A DNA stretch of 64,000 nucleotides, taken from Bacteroidota bacterium. GTDB taxonomy: Bacteria > Bacteroidota > Bacteroidia > Cytophagales > Cyclobacteriaceae. This document shows positions 7,071 to 17,565 of this stretch, in pieces. The position numbers were made by a program, and so were the translations under genes. Within the stretch, counting starts at the first letter, position 1, and each line of letters starts with the position of its first letter. Location of the stretch: assembly GCA_023417785.1 (NCBI GenBank), contig JAEZEH010000031.1, positions 62,001 to 126,000 on the forward strand, in the 5' to 3' direction. A model generated the notes under the pieces. That model worked only from the letters and a program-made list of their open reading frames with translations, did no database searches and was not told the DNA's origin.

Positions 7071-9848
7071 TTATTCGGCGAGTACGTGAATCCATCCGGT
7101 TACCCGTTGTTTCCGAAGTTTCGGATTTCGGACGTTAAATACAACCAGGGCTTCGTAATAGTACACTCCCGGACTTACCCGATTACCGTTGGACTGATAT
7201 CCATCCCAAAAGACAAGATTATTTTCCGGGGTGACACTCGCAAAATGGATTTCCTTACCCCATCGGTTGAGTATCTTCAGGTCGACCTGTTGAACGAATC
7301 GCGCGCACTCGGTTTCGGAGTTGTGGATGTTAAATGCCATTAAGACATCATTGCGTTCATCCTGATTGCCCGGTGTGAGCACGTTAGGCAATGAAAACCA
7401 CGGACAGTTGTCCGCACATACAGTCTCACTGAAATCGCTACGGTTTCCGGCACGATCGACGGCAGCGACTTTATAACAGACCGCCTTCGAATCAAGGTCA
7501 CCATGGGTAAAAGTATATTCAGAAGTTTCACTCACACGTTGAAACTCTCCCGTCTCGCCGTCAGCAGCCCAGACTTCGAATACCAGACCAGGCTCCTGGC
7601 AACTATCATCCGAATATGAAAAGAGCATCTGGTTTGAAAAATTTGCTGGCCGACAAGGCAGAGCATCGCAGTCCTCCACAACCAGTGTCACCATTGGGGT
7701 ACACGGCGGCGTGATGTCCAGCAAAACCCCGGACGTGATCTGCGAAAAATTTTCCAGCGGTTCGGGAATCCCGGGATTTCCATAGCCGCCCCGCGTCATG
7801 ATCTTGTAATAGTAGCTTGCACCGGGATCAAGTGGTTCATTCTGAAACTTTCCTTTGTCATCGTAGACAAATCCATTGATATTAACGTCAACGCTGTCAA
7901 TCAACACGAAGTCGTCGGCATCTCCGCTCGTACTTCGGTATATTAGGTGATACGGATGCTCCTGAAGATAATTGTACCACGGGGTGACCGCTTCCCAGGT
8001 TAATCGGACGCCATCGAAGAGAGGTTGCGGCGTGAGAAAAACGGATGCGGCAACTGATGACGTATCGACCGGATCCTGAGACAATGCCGGAACAAAGAGC
8101 TGGATGAGATATTTGTGAGAGAGTTCTGATGTATTAAGTCCCTTATCAACAAACAGCGTATCCGACAACAGCTCACTGGCAGGGAGGAATGAATTATTTC
8201 CAGCCGCGCCGGTGGAGTGGTACACACGATATTGGTAAGGAGGCGGATACTGTGTAGCATCGATATCGAATGGCGGAGTCCATCTGATGAGCACTTCTCC
8301 GGAAGACGGATCCGTCTTCTCCACCGACACATTGGTTATCACCGGAGCTTCGGCAGGCTTGGGAATTAAACAAGTATCAAGTGAAAGCTTGCTGGGCGTC
8401 TTATCCGGCCCAAGCAACGCTATCAATCTGTAGCAGTACATTGCACCGATAGCCACATCGTCGTCGGTGAACGAATGCGTACCTGACGGAACTTCGCCAA
8501 CAAGTGTATATCGCAGGAATTTCGGCATCCCAGCGGAACACTCGGGCTCATCGTATTCGTATCTGGCCACCCTGCGCCAGACCTGATATGCTGTGACTGT
8601 TTCACAATCGTGGTCCTTCCATTCGATAGCGACTTCCTTTGACACAGGGTTTACCGACACACTTTCGTATTCCGGCGGCGCTGCAAGTACGGTAATACGA
8701 ACAGTCCGGAATTGCACGAGTGGCGGACCGGATGGTGGCCGGTCCTGGATCTTGAAGACCACCTGATATGAATGCTGGCGAACATGTTCGCAGCTCGTCT
8801 GCCATCGGAAACTTATCCCCGCCGTATCGTTAGGCGGTAACGTAGATTGTACAATTGGCCCTGCGGGGTCAACGGTAGCAGGACTGTGAGTAAGATCAAA
8901 CAGCTCCGAATACGCTTCGATAACGACCGGATGGTTATCGAAGTCGTATCCTTCTAAGGTGAAATCAACCAACGTTCCGGACATCACGCAGATATCTTCC
9001 ACCTCGCTCAGTGAGGGGCGCGCATTGGAACACGGTTCTACAACAATTTCCATGTCCCGCATAACATATCCGATCTGATTCCAGGTACTATCGGAAGTCC
9101 TGAACCTCCATTCCCTAATCTTCACAGCAAGAGAGTATTTACCTGCGGCACCGGGCGCGTCCCAGGTAATCAATCCGGTACTCGGATTGATTTCGAGTAC
9201 CGGTGGACCGGAAGCAGCTTCGTTACTTTTATTATAATCCAGTCCTGATACCTGGTAGAACTCGGCCAGATTGGGTAACCGATAATTGTTCACATCCCGG
9301 GCTTCCGCCTGACGGGGGGTAATCAACTCATAAGAAAGGCTGTCGCCATCCGGATCAATCGTTCCCAAATGGTGATAGAAGGCTTTTCCGGAACAGGCAC
9401 GATCAATCGGCGGAACAAGAAACCGAGGGGACGAATTACAGACTTCAGGCTCGATCACGATTTCCATCTCCACATAAAAGCTGGTGCTCACGGAACCTGC
9501 CATGTTGATAATGGATTCACCGCGATTTGCTTCCGTGTAGCCAATGATATACGTTCCCGGACCGGGAAAAGTATGATTAATACTAAATTGGGAGTAAACG
9601 ATTCCGTTCACAGATAATGGCATCTGAACGGGTACCTCGAAAATCTCGCCGTCACCAAAATCAATCAGACCTTCACCAAAGGCGACACCTGTGTTTGTGT
9701 TCAGGTATGCAGTGAGTGTGATCTCATAAGAATTGGAGAAACAATCGACACGCTTTGCGACAACTTCAATTGAGCGTATGTGTGTGGCCTGAACCACGAT
9801 CGCAGCAAGAAGGAATCCAACGGTGAAAAGGTAACGGAGTTGTGCCAT
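7071..9848 (-). CDS. Large secreted multidomain protein with T9SS type B (CHU_C) sorting domain
   Basis: This 925-residue protein has a signal peptide (MAQLRYLFTVGFLLAAIVVQA). An N-terminal immunoglobulin/PKD-like part covers roughly residues 20-380. Several fibronectin type III-like repeats follow at about 390-800, with Tyr-Gln-Val-Trp and Tyr-Tyr-Tyr-Lys patterns. The last ~90 residues form a gliding-motility-associated C-terminal domain: LPNVLTPGNQDERNDV, then LKILNRWGKEI, then WDGYQSNGNRVSPGVYYYE. That domain is the type B signal for the type IX secretion system, so the protein should be exported to the cell surface or medium. No enzymatic domain was seen; adhesion is a reasonable guess. 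Confidence 0.88.
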   Translation of the reverse strand: MAQLRYLFTVGFLLAAIVVQATHIRSIEVVAKRVDCFSNSYEITLTAYLNTNTGVAFGEGLIDFGDGEIFEVPVQMPLSVNGIVYSQFSINHTFPGPGTYIIGYTEANRGESIINMAGSVSTSFYVEMEIVIEPEVCNSSPRFLVPPIDRACSGKAFYHHLGTIDPDGDSLSYELITPRQAEARDVNNYRLPNLAEFYQVSGLDYNKSNEAASGPPVLEINPSTGLITWDAPGAAGKYSLAVKIREWRFRTSDSTWNQIGYVMRDMEIVVEPCSNARPSLSEVEDICVMSGTLVDFTLEGYDFDNHPVVIEAYSELFDLTHSPATVDPAGPIVQSTLPPNDTAGISFRWQTSCEHVRQHSYQVVFKIQDRPPSGPPLVQFRTVRITVLAAPPEYESVSVNPVSKEVAIEWKDHDCETVTAYQVWRRVARYEYDEPECSAGMPKFLRYTLVGEVPSGTHSFTDDDVAIGAMYCYRLIALLGPDKTPSKLSLDTCLIPKPAEAPVITNVSVEKTDPSSGEVLIRWTPPFDIDATQYPPPYQYRVYHSTGAAGNNSFLPASELLSDTLFVDKGLNTSELSHKYLIQLFVPALSQDPVDTSSVAASVFLTPQPLFDGVRLTWEAVTPWYNYLQEHPYHLIYRSTSGDADDFVLIDSVDVNINGFVYDDKGKFQNEPLDPGASYYYKIMTRGGYGNPGIPEPLENFSQITSGVLLDITPPCTPMVTLVVEDCDALPCRPANFSNQMLFSYSDDSCQEPGLVFEVWAADGETGEFQRVSETSEYTFTHGDLDSKAVCYKVAAVDRAGNRSDFSETVCADNCPWFSLPNVLTPGNQDERNDVLMAFNIHNSETECARFVQQVDLKILNRWGKEIHFASVTPENNLVFWDGYQSNGNRVSPGVYYYEALVVFNVRNPKLRKQRVTGWIHVLAE

Positions 9849-9916
9849 AACTTTTCTTCAGATTGAAGATAACGGAAATCAATGTAAAATAATTGCCCGC
9901 GCAGACAACAAAGTTT

Positions 9917-10498
9917 TTACATCAGAATCACGGTCATGGTCTTCGGACCATGAGCACCAAGAACGAGAGACTGTTCTATATCAGCGGTCTTCGATGGGCC
10001 CGCGATAAAGATTCCAAAACCATACGACGCATCAGCGATACGATCATAGGCATCGTGCATCGTCCCGACGATTGCTGTCTTCGGCACTACCACCAACAAA
10101 TGTTGTGTAATAAAAGGCAACACCCGATGGGGCATCGCCTGATCCATTAGCCAAACGGCTCCGTTCTCAGCAACCGCGAATTCTGCCTCGAGAATAACAA
10201 GGTTTACGTTGTCATAATGTTGAGGGCGTACCTCGCCCCGCGATACGGTTTCAAATCCGTTAAGCCCTGTAATACACGAAAGTATTCTTGATTGCGAGTC
10301 GTAATTATCTTTTATGAATACGGCAAGATCATCTGTGTTCTGAAGCTCTGAGACAGCCCCCCCAATTGATGTAAGCATCGTCTTGAAATGCTCAGTAGGT
10401 ATTCCCTTGAAGCGAACACTTCCGGGAATGGCCGGCGCAACGCTTCCTGTTACGGAAGGCCTCAACTTATTTAGAATTTCTGCTCTGCTGTCTGTCAT
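9917..10498 (-). CDS. lutC: LutC-like lactate utilization protein (LUD domain)
   Basis: This protein belongs to the LUD/DUF162 family (LutC/YkgG). Diagnostic segments are LVILEAEFAVAENGAVWL, the FITQHLLVVVPK strand and the C-terminal FIAGPSKTADIEQSLVLGAHGP. The frame opens at 10522, but the ATG at 10498 overlaps the lutB stop as ATGA, giving 193 residues and the usual coupled arrangement, so I prefer it. It is the third gene of a lutABC operon. The LutABC complex oxidises L-lactate to pyruvate in the cytoplasm; the exact role of LutC is not settled. Confidence 0.9.
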   Translation of the reverse strand: MTDSRAEILNKLRPSVTGSVAPAIPGSVRFKGIPTEHFKTMLTSIGGAVSELQNTDDLAVFIKDNYDSQSRILSCITGLNGFETVSRGEVRPQHYDNVNLVILEAEFAVAENGAVWLMDQAMPHRVLPFITQHLLVVVPKTAIVGTMHDAYDRIADASYGFGIFIAGPSKTADIEQSLVLGAHGPKTMTVILM

Positions 10499-11886
10499 TG
10501 CTTCCGGTTTTTGCGATGCCATTCCTGAAAAGATTCAGCCGGGGGATCGGGCATGTCGCGTTGTTTGTACCACGGGTTGAACCGGTTATTTACCACGCCT
10601 GGCAGATAGCGCAGCATCCAACGCAAGGCTTTACCGGCGAAGGCATATCTCCCCGGTGAAGAGAGTATTCCACTCATCACTTTCATTGCGTGTTTTTTTG
10701 AATTCGGCACGTGCCCTTCTTTGGCTAACACCTGTCGCCACTTGTAAAGCTGATCATGAATATCGATTTTAACCGGGCACACATTTGAGCATGAGCCACA
10801 CAGTGTACTGGCAAAGGGAAGGTCGGCATGTTGTTGCATATCCAGGCCAGGCGCCAGAATGGATCCAATGGGGCCGGAGATAGTATACTGGTAGCTGTGT
10901 CCGCCGCTGCGCCGATACACGGGACACGTGTTCATACACGCACCACAGCGAATGCATTTCAATGCGTTTCTGAAGTCACTTTGCTGCAGGCGTTCAGTCC
11001 TGCCGTTGTCCAGTAAGACCACGTGCATCGCCTGGCCCTCGCGCGGCTTCCGGAAGTGTGTCGAATAGGTAGTAATCGGCTGCCCTGTGGCGCTTCGCGC
11101 AAGAAGCCTGAGGAAAACACCGAGATCCTTACGCCGCGGGATAATTTTTTCGATACCCATACAGGCGATATGAACGTCAGCGAGCTGGACCCCGAGATCG
11201 GCATTGCCTTCGTTGGTGCATACAATCATCTCCCCTGTCTCAGCTACCGCGAAGTTGACACCGGTGATCGCAACCTTGCTTCCAAGAAAAAAACTGCGCA
11301 GGTGTTGCCGGGCCGACTCAGTCAGCAAGACCGGATCAGCATTACCTTCAGGAGTGCCAAGATGCTCATGGAACAACGCACCAATTTCTTCTTTCTTCTT
11401 GTGAATACATGGCAGTACGATATGACTCGGTGGCTCCCCCGCAAGCTGTACAATGCGTTCGCCCAGATCAGTATCAATTACTTCGATCCCGTTCTTTTCT
11501 AAATAATCATTCAGGTGACACTCCTCCGTGAGCATGGATTTGCTTTTTACAATCCTGCTTTCTCCGGATTCGGTAATGATACGATGAACAATCTTGTTCA
11601 GCTGCTCAGGTGTCGACGCCCAGTGAACAGTAACACCGTTGTCCTGTGCCCTCTCCTCAAAAGAAACCAGATACGTGTACAAATTATCAAGAACATTCAG
11701 CTTGATCTCCGACGCGAGCTCGCGAAGCGCCTCCCATTCAGGTAACTGACGTGCGGCCTTGTCTCGCTTCTCGCGCACGAACCAAAGGGTCTTGTCGTGC
11801 CAGTCAACGCGCGATTCATCCCGATTGAACGCTTCCGCCAGCGAGGCATGATCTTTCTCTTGTTTATGGTTCCTTTTTTCGTTCAC
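10495..11886 (-). CDS. lutB: LutB-like iron-sulfur lactate utilization protein
   Basis: This 463-residue protein has an N-terminal LUD-type region (about 70-300, including GVNFAVAETGEMIVCTNEGN) and a ferredoxin-like part with two 4Fe-4S motifs, CIRCGACMNTCPVYRR near residue 310 and LCGSCSNVCPVKI near 360. A C-terminal DUF3390-type tail follows. This order is typical of LutB/YkgF. No ATG lies near the start; GTG at 11886 begins the conserved N-terminus ending in HDKTLWFVREKRDKA. It lies 21 bp after lutA and overlaps lutC by 4 bp. It should carry electrons during L-lactate oxidation. Confidence 0.93.
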   Translation of the reverse strand: MNEKRNHKQEKDHASLAEAFNRDESRVDWHDKTLWFVREKRDKAARQLPEWEALRELASEIKLNVLDNLYTYLVSFEERAQDNGVTVHWASTPEQLNKIVHRIITESGESRIVKSKSMLTEECHLNDYLEKNGIEVIDTDLGERIVQLAGEPPSHIVLPCIHKKKEEIGALFHEHLGTPEGNADPVLLTESARQHLRSFFLGSKVAITGVNFAVAETGEMIVCTNEGNADLGVQLADVHIACMGIEKIIPRRKDLGVFLRLLARSATGQPITTYSTHFRKPREGQAMHVVLLDNGRTERLQQSDFRNALKCIRCGACMNTCPVYRRSGGHSYQYTISGPIGSILAPGLDMQQHADLPFASTLCGSCSNVCPVKIDIHDQLYKWRQVLAKEGHVPNSKKHAMKVMSGILSSPGRYAFAGKALRWMLRYLPGVVNNRFNPWYKQRDMPDPPAESFQEWHRKNRKQ

Positions 11887-11907
11887 TGTTTCAGAATGAC
11901 ATTTCTT

Positions 11908-12654
11908 TTAATTCAGTACGCGGGAAGAATTCAGGATTTCAGCAAGATGAATTACCCTGGTTTTACTTTTCTGGCGCTTCAGTATTCCCTCCATATGCAT
12001 TAAACATGAAACATCCGTTCCCGTGATGTATTCAGCACCGTGGATCAGATGATCGGCCAGGCGATCCTTACCCATCTTCACCGAAACAGCTTCTTCGGAA
12101 ACACAAAATGTTCCACCAAATCCACAGCATTCATCCTGTCGCGATAGCGGGATCATTTCAATATCGCGCACCATGCTCAACAGTTTCAAAGGCTTCGAAA
12201 ATGGCGGAGCCACAAGTTCGGACATCTGTGAAACATGCAGCCCTCGTTGAGCATGGCAGCTTTGATGCAGACCTACCTTAAAGGGAAAGCTTGCATTCAA
12301 AGATTGCACTTCGAGGATATCTGTAAGAAAAGCCGACAACTCCAAGGTGTTTTGCCTGATTCGATTCGCCTCGCCACCGTCCTTGTCCGAATGTAAATGT
12401 TCGCGAATATGAAGAACACAACTTCCGGACGGAGAGACGATATAATCAAAGCCGGAGAAGTTGGCGATGAACCGTTGGTCACATGAATCGGAAAGATGTG
12501 CAAAGCCGGAATTCGCCATTGGCTGTCCACAACACGTCTGGGGCCCGGGCACGGAAATATTGACACCGAGTCGCTCCAGCAATTCCAACGTTGCAATGGC
12601 AACATGGGGATACAACTGATCTACATAACAAGGAATAAACAAACCAACTTTCAT
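11908..12654 (-). CDS. lutA: LutA-like Fe-S oxidoreductase (CCG domain)
   Basis: This 248-residue protein has two cysteine-rich CCG domains, QTCCGQPMANSGF near residue 40 and DECCGFGGTFCVSEEAVS near 180, with an HQSCHAQRGL motif between. The start MKVGLFIPCYVDQLYP is typical of LutA/YkgE and of heterodisulfide-reductase-like subunits. It is the first gene of lutABC, transcribed away from the HPt-like gene, so the promoter should lie in 12655-13023. It would work with LutB and LutC in converting L-lactate to pyruvate. No LutR-type regulator or lactate permease is next to it. Confidence 0.93.
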   Translation of the reverse strand: MKVGLFIPCYVDQLYPHVAIATLELLERLGVNISVPGPQTCCGQPMANSGFAHLSDSCDQRFIANFSGFDYIVSPSGSCVLHIREHLHSDKDGGEANRIRQNTLELSAFLTDILEVQSLNASFPFKVGLHQSCHAQRGLHVSQMSELVAPPFSKPLKLLSMVRDIEMIPLSRQDECCGFGGTFCVSEEAVSVKMGKDRLADHLIHGAEYITGTDVSCLMHMEGILKRQKSKTRVIHLAEILNSSRVLN

Positions 12655-13023
12655 ACGGATTGAAATCTAGCAACCGATTCGGGACAATAATACCGTATCA
12701 CCCGATCATTCTGAAGAAGTTTAAGGTAATTAAGACACAACAAAACTCGACTGTTGGCACGTGCCAGGTATCCTGCTATACCTTGTTTAAGGGATTGTAT
12801 GTTTTGGTAAGGATTTCCCTTAGGGGGTAAAAAGCCTGACGTTGGCAAACGTCCAGTTCAGCCCGTAGCCCAACAAAAATGCTTAAGGGACGTAATAAAA
12901 GGGTAGCTATAATTTAGGTCAGGCATACTTTGTCCGGGGCCCGGTATGTAAGCTTGACCGTGATTTTGAATAAAAACCGCGTGCCGTATTTGATACCTTG
13001 CTTATCATATCAGATGCTATAGT
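12655..13023. other. Intergenic region between divergent lutA and the HPt-like gene
   Basis: These 369 bp hold no convincing gene. A 65-codon frame at 12651-12848 has no recognisable character. The region must carry the promoter of lutABC (minus) and of the HPt-like gene (plus), but I found no clear TAnnTTTG box, riboswitch or RNA gene in it. Confidence 0.6.
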
Positions 13024-13407
13024 ATGCGAGACGTAACCACTAAGACGCTCAGACCTTTGCAAATCCGATTTGACGCCTACGGCGCGAGTGATGACAATGA
13101 GTTCAAATACGAACTGATTGTTCTGATGACAGGCAGCATTCGCGAACTCAGGATCGCTGCCCAGAGCGCATTCGTAAACGGTGGCCCCGATGCCTTAAAA
13201 AGAGCCATTCACAAAGCCAAGTCGACACTGACACTCATCAATGATTCGGAATTTATGGGGGTAGTCGAACAATTATCGGCGGCGGCCAATAATTCAAATG
13301 AGATGGACATCCATCAGCGTGAAACATTGGGGCGCTTTAATTCAGTATGCGACAGTATTGTTGAAAGTCTGGATCGCGAATCCGCGGTACTCAAAGAACA
13401 GTTTTAA
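13024..13407 (+). CDS. Stand-alone HPt-like (histidine phosphotransfer) protein
   Basis: This 127-residue, mostly alpha-helical protein looks like an HPt domain. The helix ALKRAIHKAKSTLTLIND (His63) matches the pattern of the phospho-accepting helix (A-x-H-x-x-K-S/G). It is preceded by a helix of the form SIRELRIAAQSAF and a short turn (VNGGPD). The usual glycine after the lysine is Ser, a common variant. If right, it passes phosphate between response-regulator domains and hybrid kinases, none of which is encoded nearby. A strong terminator follows 24 bp after the stop, so it is monocistronic. The assignment rests on one motif and the helical pattern. Confidence 0.6.
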   Translation: MRDVTTKTLRPLQIRFDAYGASDDNEFKYELIVLMTGSIRELRIAAQSAFVNGGPDALKRAIHKAKSTLTLINDSEFMGVVEQLSAAANNSNEMDIHQRETLGRFNSVCDSIVESLDRESAVLKEQF

Positions 13408-13430
13408 CTAACCCTTAGTATTCTAAACAA

Positions 13431-13458
13431 ATAAAGGCGCTGTCCACAGCGCCTTTAT
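13431..13458 (+). terminator. Intrinsic terminator after the HPt-like gene
   Basis: This perfect 12-bp stem (ATAAAGGCGCTG / CAGCGCCTTTAT) has a TCCA loop and is followed by T/A-rich sequence. It ends the plus-strand transcript of the HPt-like gene. Because the arms carry A and T runs it may also work from the other side. Confidence 0.85.
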
Positions 13459-13475
13459 TATTTATTATTTAATGA

Positions 13476-13503
13476 AAAAGGCCACCATTTCTGGCAGCCT
13501 TTT
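13476..13503 (-). terminator. Intrinsic terminator of the gyrA-TPR transcript
   Basis: The hairpin pairs AAAAGGC with GCCTTTT and has a short inner CCA/TGG stem. Read on the minus strand it begins 22 bp after the TPR gene stop and is followed by a T run. It therefore ends the minus-strand transcript, back to back with the plus-strand terminator at 13431-13458. Confidence 0.7.
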
Positions 13504-13524
13504 ATTATGGGTTCCCGACAGCAA

Positions 13525-14700
13525 TTATTCGTAGCCGAGTTGTTTGTATTTGGCCTCAATACGTTTCGCATCCTCAGGCATATCAAGGTCGCCATAGATG
13601 GAATAAAGCGCATCAAGAACATCCTGATCGTTAGGATTAATCTTTTCAGCCTTCTCCCAATAAGGCAGAGCTACACGCAATTTCTCGACAAGAACCTTAT
13701 CAAGTTCAAAACGCTTCTTTTTGTCGTCGGCGCTGATACCCAGATCGGCCATCTGTTTCTTGATCGCTGCGGCTTCGGCATACATCAGGCGCGCAAGGTA
13801 GAACTGAGCTTCGAAATATTGCGGATCGAGTTTCAGCGCGTCCTCATAGTTTTTCTTTGCCACGTCAATATTGCCGAGATTCTGATTGGCAAAGCCCAAA
13901 TAGAAATGGAGAATCTTGTTGTCCGGTTCGGTTTTGATCGCTTCTTCCAATCCGGCCTTGGCTTCATCAATTCGGTTCAATTCAATCAGTGCACCGATCT
14001 CAAGTTTCGGGAAATCAGGATCCTGAGGGAATTTTTGCTTTCCCATTCTGACCACTTCAAGTGCCTTCTCCTTATCGCCCTTCTGAACGTAGATGTTGTT
14101 CATCAGCTTCACGGGATCAGACGAAGTACCACCGTTCTCAAGGTAAGCGTTAAAATGTTCAATCGCTTTGTCATATTGTTCGGACGAATTAGCCGCGAAG
14201 CCAGCATACAGGTTGCCTAGCGTATCTTTTTCAAGAATCTTTGACACCTTTTCAAAACTCTCAACGGCAGCTTCGAATTCTTCCTGCTGATACTGGTCGG
14301 CTCCCTTGTTAACATGAGTATTTGCCCAAAACGCCATTTGCTGTTCCTTTGTCTGCGGAAGGCCCATAGCGTCCTGCGTAAAATAACCTTTTCCTTTGGA
14401 CAATTCTTCAGCCTTTTGGAAAGCCTCTAGTGCCACCTGGAATGCGTTCGGGTCAAGGTTTTTGTATGTTTCGTTGGATGTAGTGTCGATGGATGCATAG
14501 ATAAGTCCACGGTAGTACCAAGTCTTCCCGTCATTTTGCATCTTCTCGTTATTGATGGCTGCGTCTATATTTGCCTTAGCTTCATCAAGCTTGCCTTCGT
14601 TCAGCTGATTCAGTGCCTTATTGAGATTTGGCTTAACTGGTTTTTGTGCATATACTGTTGCAGAAGCTGCTACGAACAGTAAGAGTGCAATTCTTTTCAT
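13525..14700 (-). CDS. Periplasmic TPR-repeat protein
   Basis: This 391-residue protein starts with a clear signal peptide (MKRIALLLFVAASATVYAQ) and is built of tetratricopeptide repeats. Examples are the segments around LDEAKANIDAAINN (about 37-50), EEFEAAVESFEKVSKI (about 139-154), GNIDVAKKNYEDALKLDP (about 276-293) and a last one ending EDAKRIEAKYKQLGYE. It should act as a scaffold in the periplasm or at the outer membrane. It lies 33 bp after gyrA on the same strand and is probably co-transcribed with it; a terminator follows. Confidence 0.85.
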   Translation of the reverse strand: MKRIALLLFVAASATVYAQKPVKPNLNKALNQLNEGKLDEAKANIDAAINNEKMQNDGKTWYYRGLIYASIDTTSNETYKNLDPNAFQVALEAFQKAEELSKGKGYFTQDAMGLPQTKEQQMAFWANTHVNKGADQYQQEEFEAAVESFEKVSKILEKDTLGNLYAGFAANSSEQYDKAIEHFNAYLENGGTSSDPVKLMNNIYVQKGDKEKALEVVRMGKQKFPQDPDFPKLEIGALIELNRIDEAKAGLEEAIKTEPDNKILHFYLGFANQNLGNIDVAKKNYEDALKLDPQYFEAQFYLARLMYAEAAAIKKQMADLGISADDKKKRFELDKVLVEKLRVALPYWEKAEKINPNDQDVLDALYSIYGDLDMPEDAKRIEAKYKQLGYE

Positions 14701-14733
14701 GGAAAATTAAGTTTATAAGTTGTAAAGGTGTTT

Positions 14734-17373
14734 CTATTCGTTCTCGTTGTCCTCAGGCGCTGTCTCCTCACCATTATCCGTGGATTCGTCGTCTTCCGGG
14801 TCGTTCGCAATGTCTATGTCAATGTTCTGATCCAAGCTGTCAACAGACTGGCTCTCGCCGACGATTTGTTGAATCGCCTCTTCTGCCTGTGCTTCATCTT
14901 CGATCTTTTCAATTCTGTGGATTTTCTCCACAGAAGAGATGCGGTCGTCGTCATTAAGTTTGATAAGCCGCACACCTTGCGTAGCCCTTCCCATTACCCG
15001 AAGTTCACTTACGCTGATGCGGATTGTGATCCCCGACCGGTTTATGATCATTAGGTCATCGTCGTCTCCGACCTGCTTGATGGCAACAAGCTTGCCAGTT
15101 TTGTCCGTTATGTTCAGGGTCTTAACACCCTTCCCGCCACGCTTGGTAATGCGGTAGTCCTCCATGTCAGACCGCTTTCCGTATCCCTTTTCTGATACGA
15201 CCAGCAAGTTCGCATCGGTCCGCGTAATGCATACCATGCCGATTACTTTATCCGTATCCGATTCAAGCGTAACGCCACGCACTCCGGCCGCGGTTCTTCC
15301 CATCGGCCTGACGTCTGACTCGTGGAAATGTACAGCCTTTCCTTCACTCTTCGCAATGACGATATGGTTGTTGCCATTGGTCAGTGATGCATTAAGCAAT
15401 CTGTCGCCGTCGTGGATGGTGATCGCGTTGATTCCACCCTGTCGGGGCCTTGAGTAAGCTTCGAGCGACGTTTTCTTTATAGTACCTTTCTCCGTGCAAA
15501 GGATCACATAATTATTGTTGATATACTCTTCTTCGGTGAGCGTTCGCACATTGATGATCGCACGAACCGTATCTCCTGGTTCGATATTGATCAGGTTCTG
15601 AATAGCCCGTCCCTTCGAGGTTTTTGTTCCCTCAGGAATTTCATATGCCTTCTTCCAGTATACCTTACCCTGATCCGTGAATATCAGTAAATAATTATGT
15701 GCCCGGGCAATGAACAGGTGCTCGGTAAAATCGTCTTCCTTTGTCGAAACCCCTTTGGAGCCAACCCCGCCCCGCCCCTGCGTCCGATACTCGGCCAGCA
15801 ACGTTCGCTTGATGTAGCCCTGATTCGAAATGGTTATCACCATGTCCTCATTAGGAATCATATCCTCCATAGTGAAATCGTCGTCACTATGGACTACAAG
15901 CGTGCGACGTTCGTCACCATATCGCTCCTTCATTTCGAGGAGCTCCTGTTTAATCAGCTCCATGCGCTGCGGTTCGTTGGAAAGGATTTCGTTCAGGCGA
16001 TCGATCAATTCCTTTACTTCTTTGTACTCCTGCTGGATCTTATCACGCTCCAGGCCGGTCAGTCGCTGTAAGCGCATATCCAGAATGGCCTTTGCCTGGA
16101 TCTCAGACAATCCAAACCGGGTGATCAAACCCTCGCGGGCAGTGTCGGGATCCTTTGAACTCCGGATTAGGGAAATTACCTCGTCCAGATTATCGAGGGC
16201 GATAAGATATCCTTCCAGAATATGTGCACGTCGTTCGGCTTCGGCCAGTTCGAATTTCGTTCTGCGAACTATAACCTCATGTCGATGATCGACGAAGTGC
16301 CGGATCATATCTTTGAGGTTGAGCGTCATCGGCCGGCCCTTTACAAGGGCAACGTTGTTGACACCAAATGACGACTGCAGCTGTGTGTATTTGTAAAGGT
16401 TATTAAGTACAATGTTTGGAATAGCGTCTCTTTTCAGATCGTATACAATCCGGTACCCTTCGCGATCTGATTCGTCGCGCAAATCCGAAATCCCTTCGAT
16501 CTTTTTGTCGTTGATCAGGGCTGCGGTTTTTTCGATCATCATCGCCTTGTTGACCATGTACGGAATCTCGGTAACCACAATCTGATCCTTTCCTGTCGAC
16601 GACGTAACGATCTCGGCCTTTGCCCGCATTACGATTCGGCCCCGTCCTGTCAAAAACGCTTCCTGGACGCCGGAGTATCCGTAAATGATAGCCCCCGTGG
16701 GGAAATCGGGCGCGGTAACAAACTTCATCAGTTCGGGAATAGTGATCTCCCGGTTGTCGATGTAAGCCACAATGCCATCCACTACCTCAGACAGGTTGTG
16801 CGGCGCCATGTTGGTAGCCATTCCCACGGCGATCCCCGAGGAACCATTCACAAGCAGGTTGGGGAGTTTCGCCGGCAGAACCGTTGGTTCTTTTAATGAA
16901 TCGTCGAAGTTTGGTTGGAAATCTACCGTATCCTTATTGATGTCGGCCAGCATTTCTTCGGCGATTCGCTTCAGTCGCGCTTCCGTATAACGCATCGCCG
17001 CAGGCGAATCTCCATCGATAGACCCAAAATTTCCCTGACCGTCAACCAGGGTGTAACGCAGAGACCAATCCTGAGCCATCCGCACCATGGTGTCGTACAC
17101 CGAGGCATCTCCGTGAGGATGGTATTTACCAAGAACCTCTCCTACTATCCTTGCTGATTTCTTATACGATTTGTTGTAATTAACCCCAAGTTCGAGCATT
17201 CCGAAAAGCACCCGGCGGTGAACCGGCTTCAGCCCGTCACGCACATCAGGAAGGGCTCTGGATATGATCACCGACATCGAATAATCGATGTAAGCGCCCC
17301 TCATTTCATCTTCGATATTAATTGGAATTATGCTCTGTCTTCCCGGCGTTGCGCCACCCGTTTCTTCTGCCAT
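14734..17373 (-). CDS. gyrA: DNA gyrase subunit A
   Basis: This 879-residue protein is the breakage-reunion subunit of DNA gyrase, which introduces negative supercoils using ATP together with GyrB. It shows [17 protein letters not shown] near residue 40, the quinolone-region segment [15 protein letters not shown] near 90, and the catalytic tyrosine in [10 protein letters not shown] (about Tyr129). The GyrA box [10 protein letters not shown] separates it from topoisomerase IV ParC. The C-terminal beta-pinwheel repeats are followed by a very acidic tail of about 35 residues. It starts at ATG 17373. GyrB is not in the window. Confidence 0.98.
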   Translation of the reverse strand: MAEETGGATPGRQSIIPINIEDEMRGAYIDYSMSVIISRALPDVRDGLKPVHRRVLFGMLELGVNYNKSYKKSARIVGEVLGKYHPHGDASVYDTMVRMAQDWSLRYTLVDGQGNFGSIDGDSPAAMRYTEARLKRIAEEMLADINKDTVDFQPNFDDSLKEPTVLPAKLPNLLVNGSSGIAVGMATNMAPHNLSEVVDGIVAYIDNREITIPELMKFVTAPDFPTGAIIYGYSGVQEAFLTGRGRIVMRAKAEIVTSSTGKDQIVVTEIPYMVNKAMMIEKTAALINDKKIEGISDLRDESDREGYRIVYDLKRDAIPNIVLNNLYKYTQLQSSFGVNNVALVKGRPMTLNLKDMIRHFVDHRHEVIVRRTKFELAEAERRAHILEGYLIALDNLDEVISLIRSSKDPDTAREGLITRFGLSEIQAKAILDMRLQRLTGLERDKIQQEYKEVKELIDRLNEILSNEPQRMELIKQELLEMKERYGDERRTLVVHSDDDFTMEDMIPNEDMVITISNQGYIKRTLLAEYRTQGRGGVGSKGVSTKEDDFTEHLFIARAHNYLLIFTDQGKVYWKKAYEIPEGTKTSKGRAIQNLINIEPGDTVRAIINVRTLTEEEYINNNYVILCTEKGTIKKTSLEAYSRPRQGGINAITIHDGDRLLNASLTNGNNHIVIAKSEGKAVHFHESDVRPMGRTAAGVRGVTLESDTDKVIGMVCITRTDANLLVVSEKGYGKRSDMEDYRITKRGGKGVKTLNITDKTGKLVAIKQVGDDDDLMIINRSGITIRISVSELRVMGRATQGVRLIKLNDDDRISSVEKIHRIEKIEDEAQAEEAIQQIVGESQSVDSLDQNIDIDIANDPEDDESTDNGEETAPEDNENE

Positions 17374-17565
17374 TTACTGTTTTGTTTGAAAGGTATTTCA
17401 GGCCCTTTTTAAGGCCACGCAAGATAACAAAACTTACACGTTAACCGCGTGATTTTTCGGCGGAAAAAAAAGGATTTCATGGGATCTGAATACCGCTTAT
17501 ATCAGCTTCGGACCAAGGACAGTCACGATAGGAAAATGCAACCAATTTTTCAGGCAAGGCCCAGG

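Noticed and set aside
13507..14220. Plus-strand open frame of 237 codons
   Set aside because: It is the antisense of the TPR gene; its hydrophobic, His-rich look mirrors the TPR codons.
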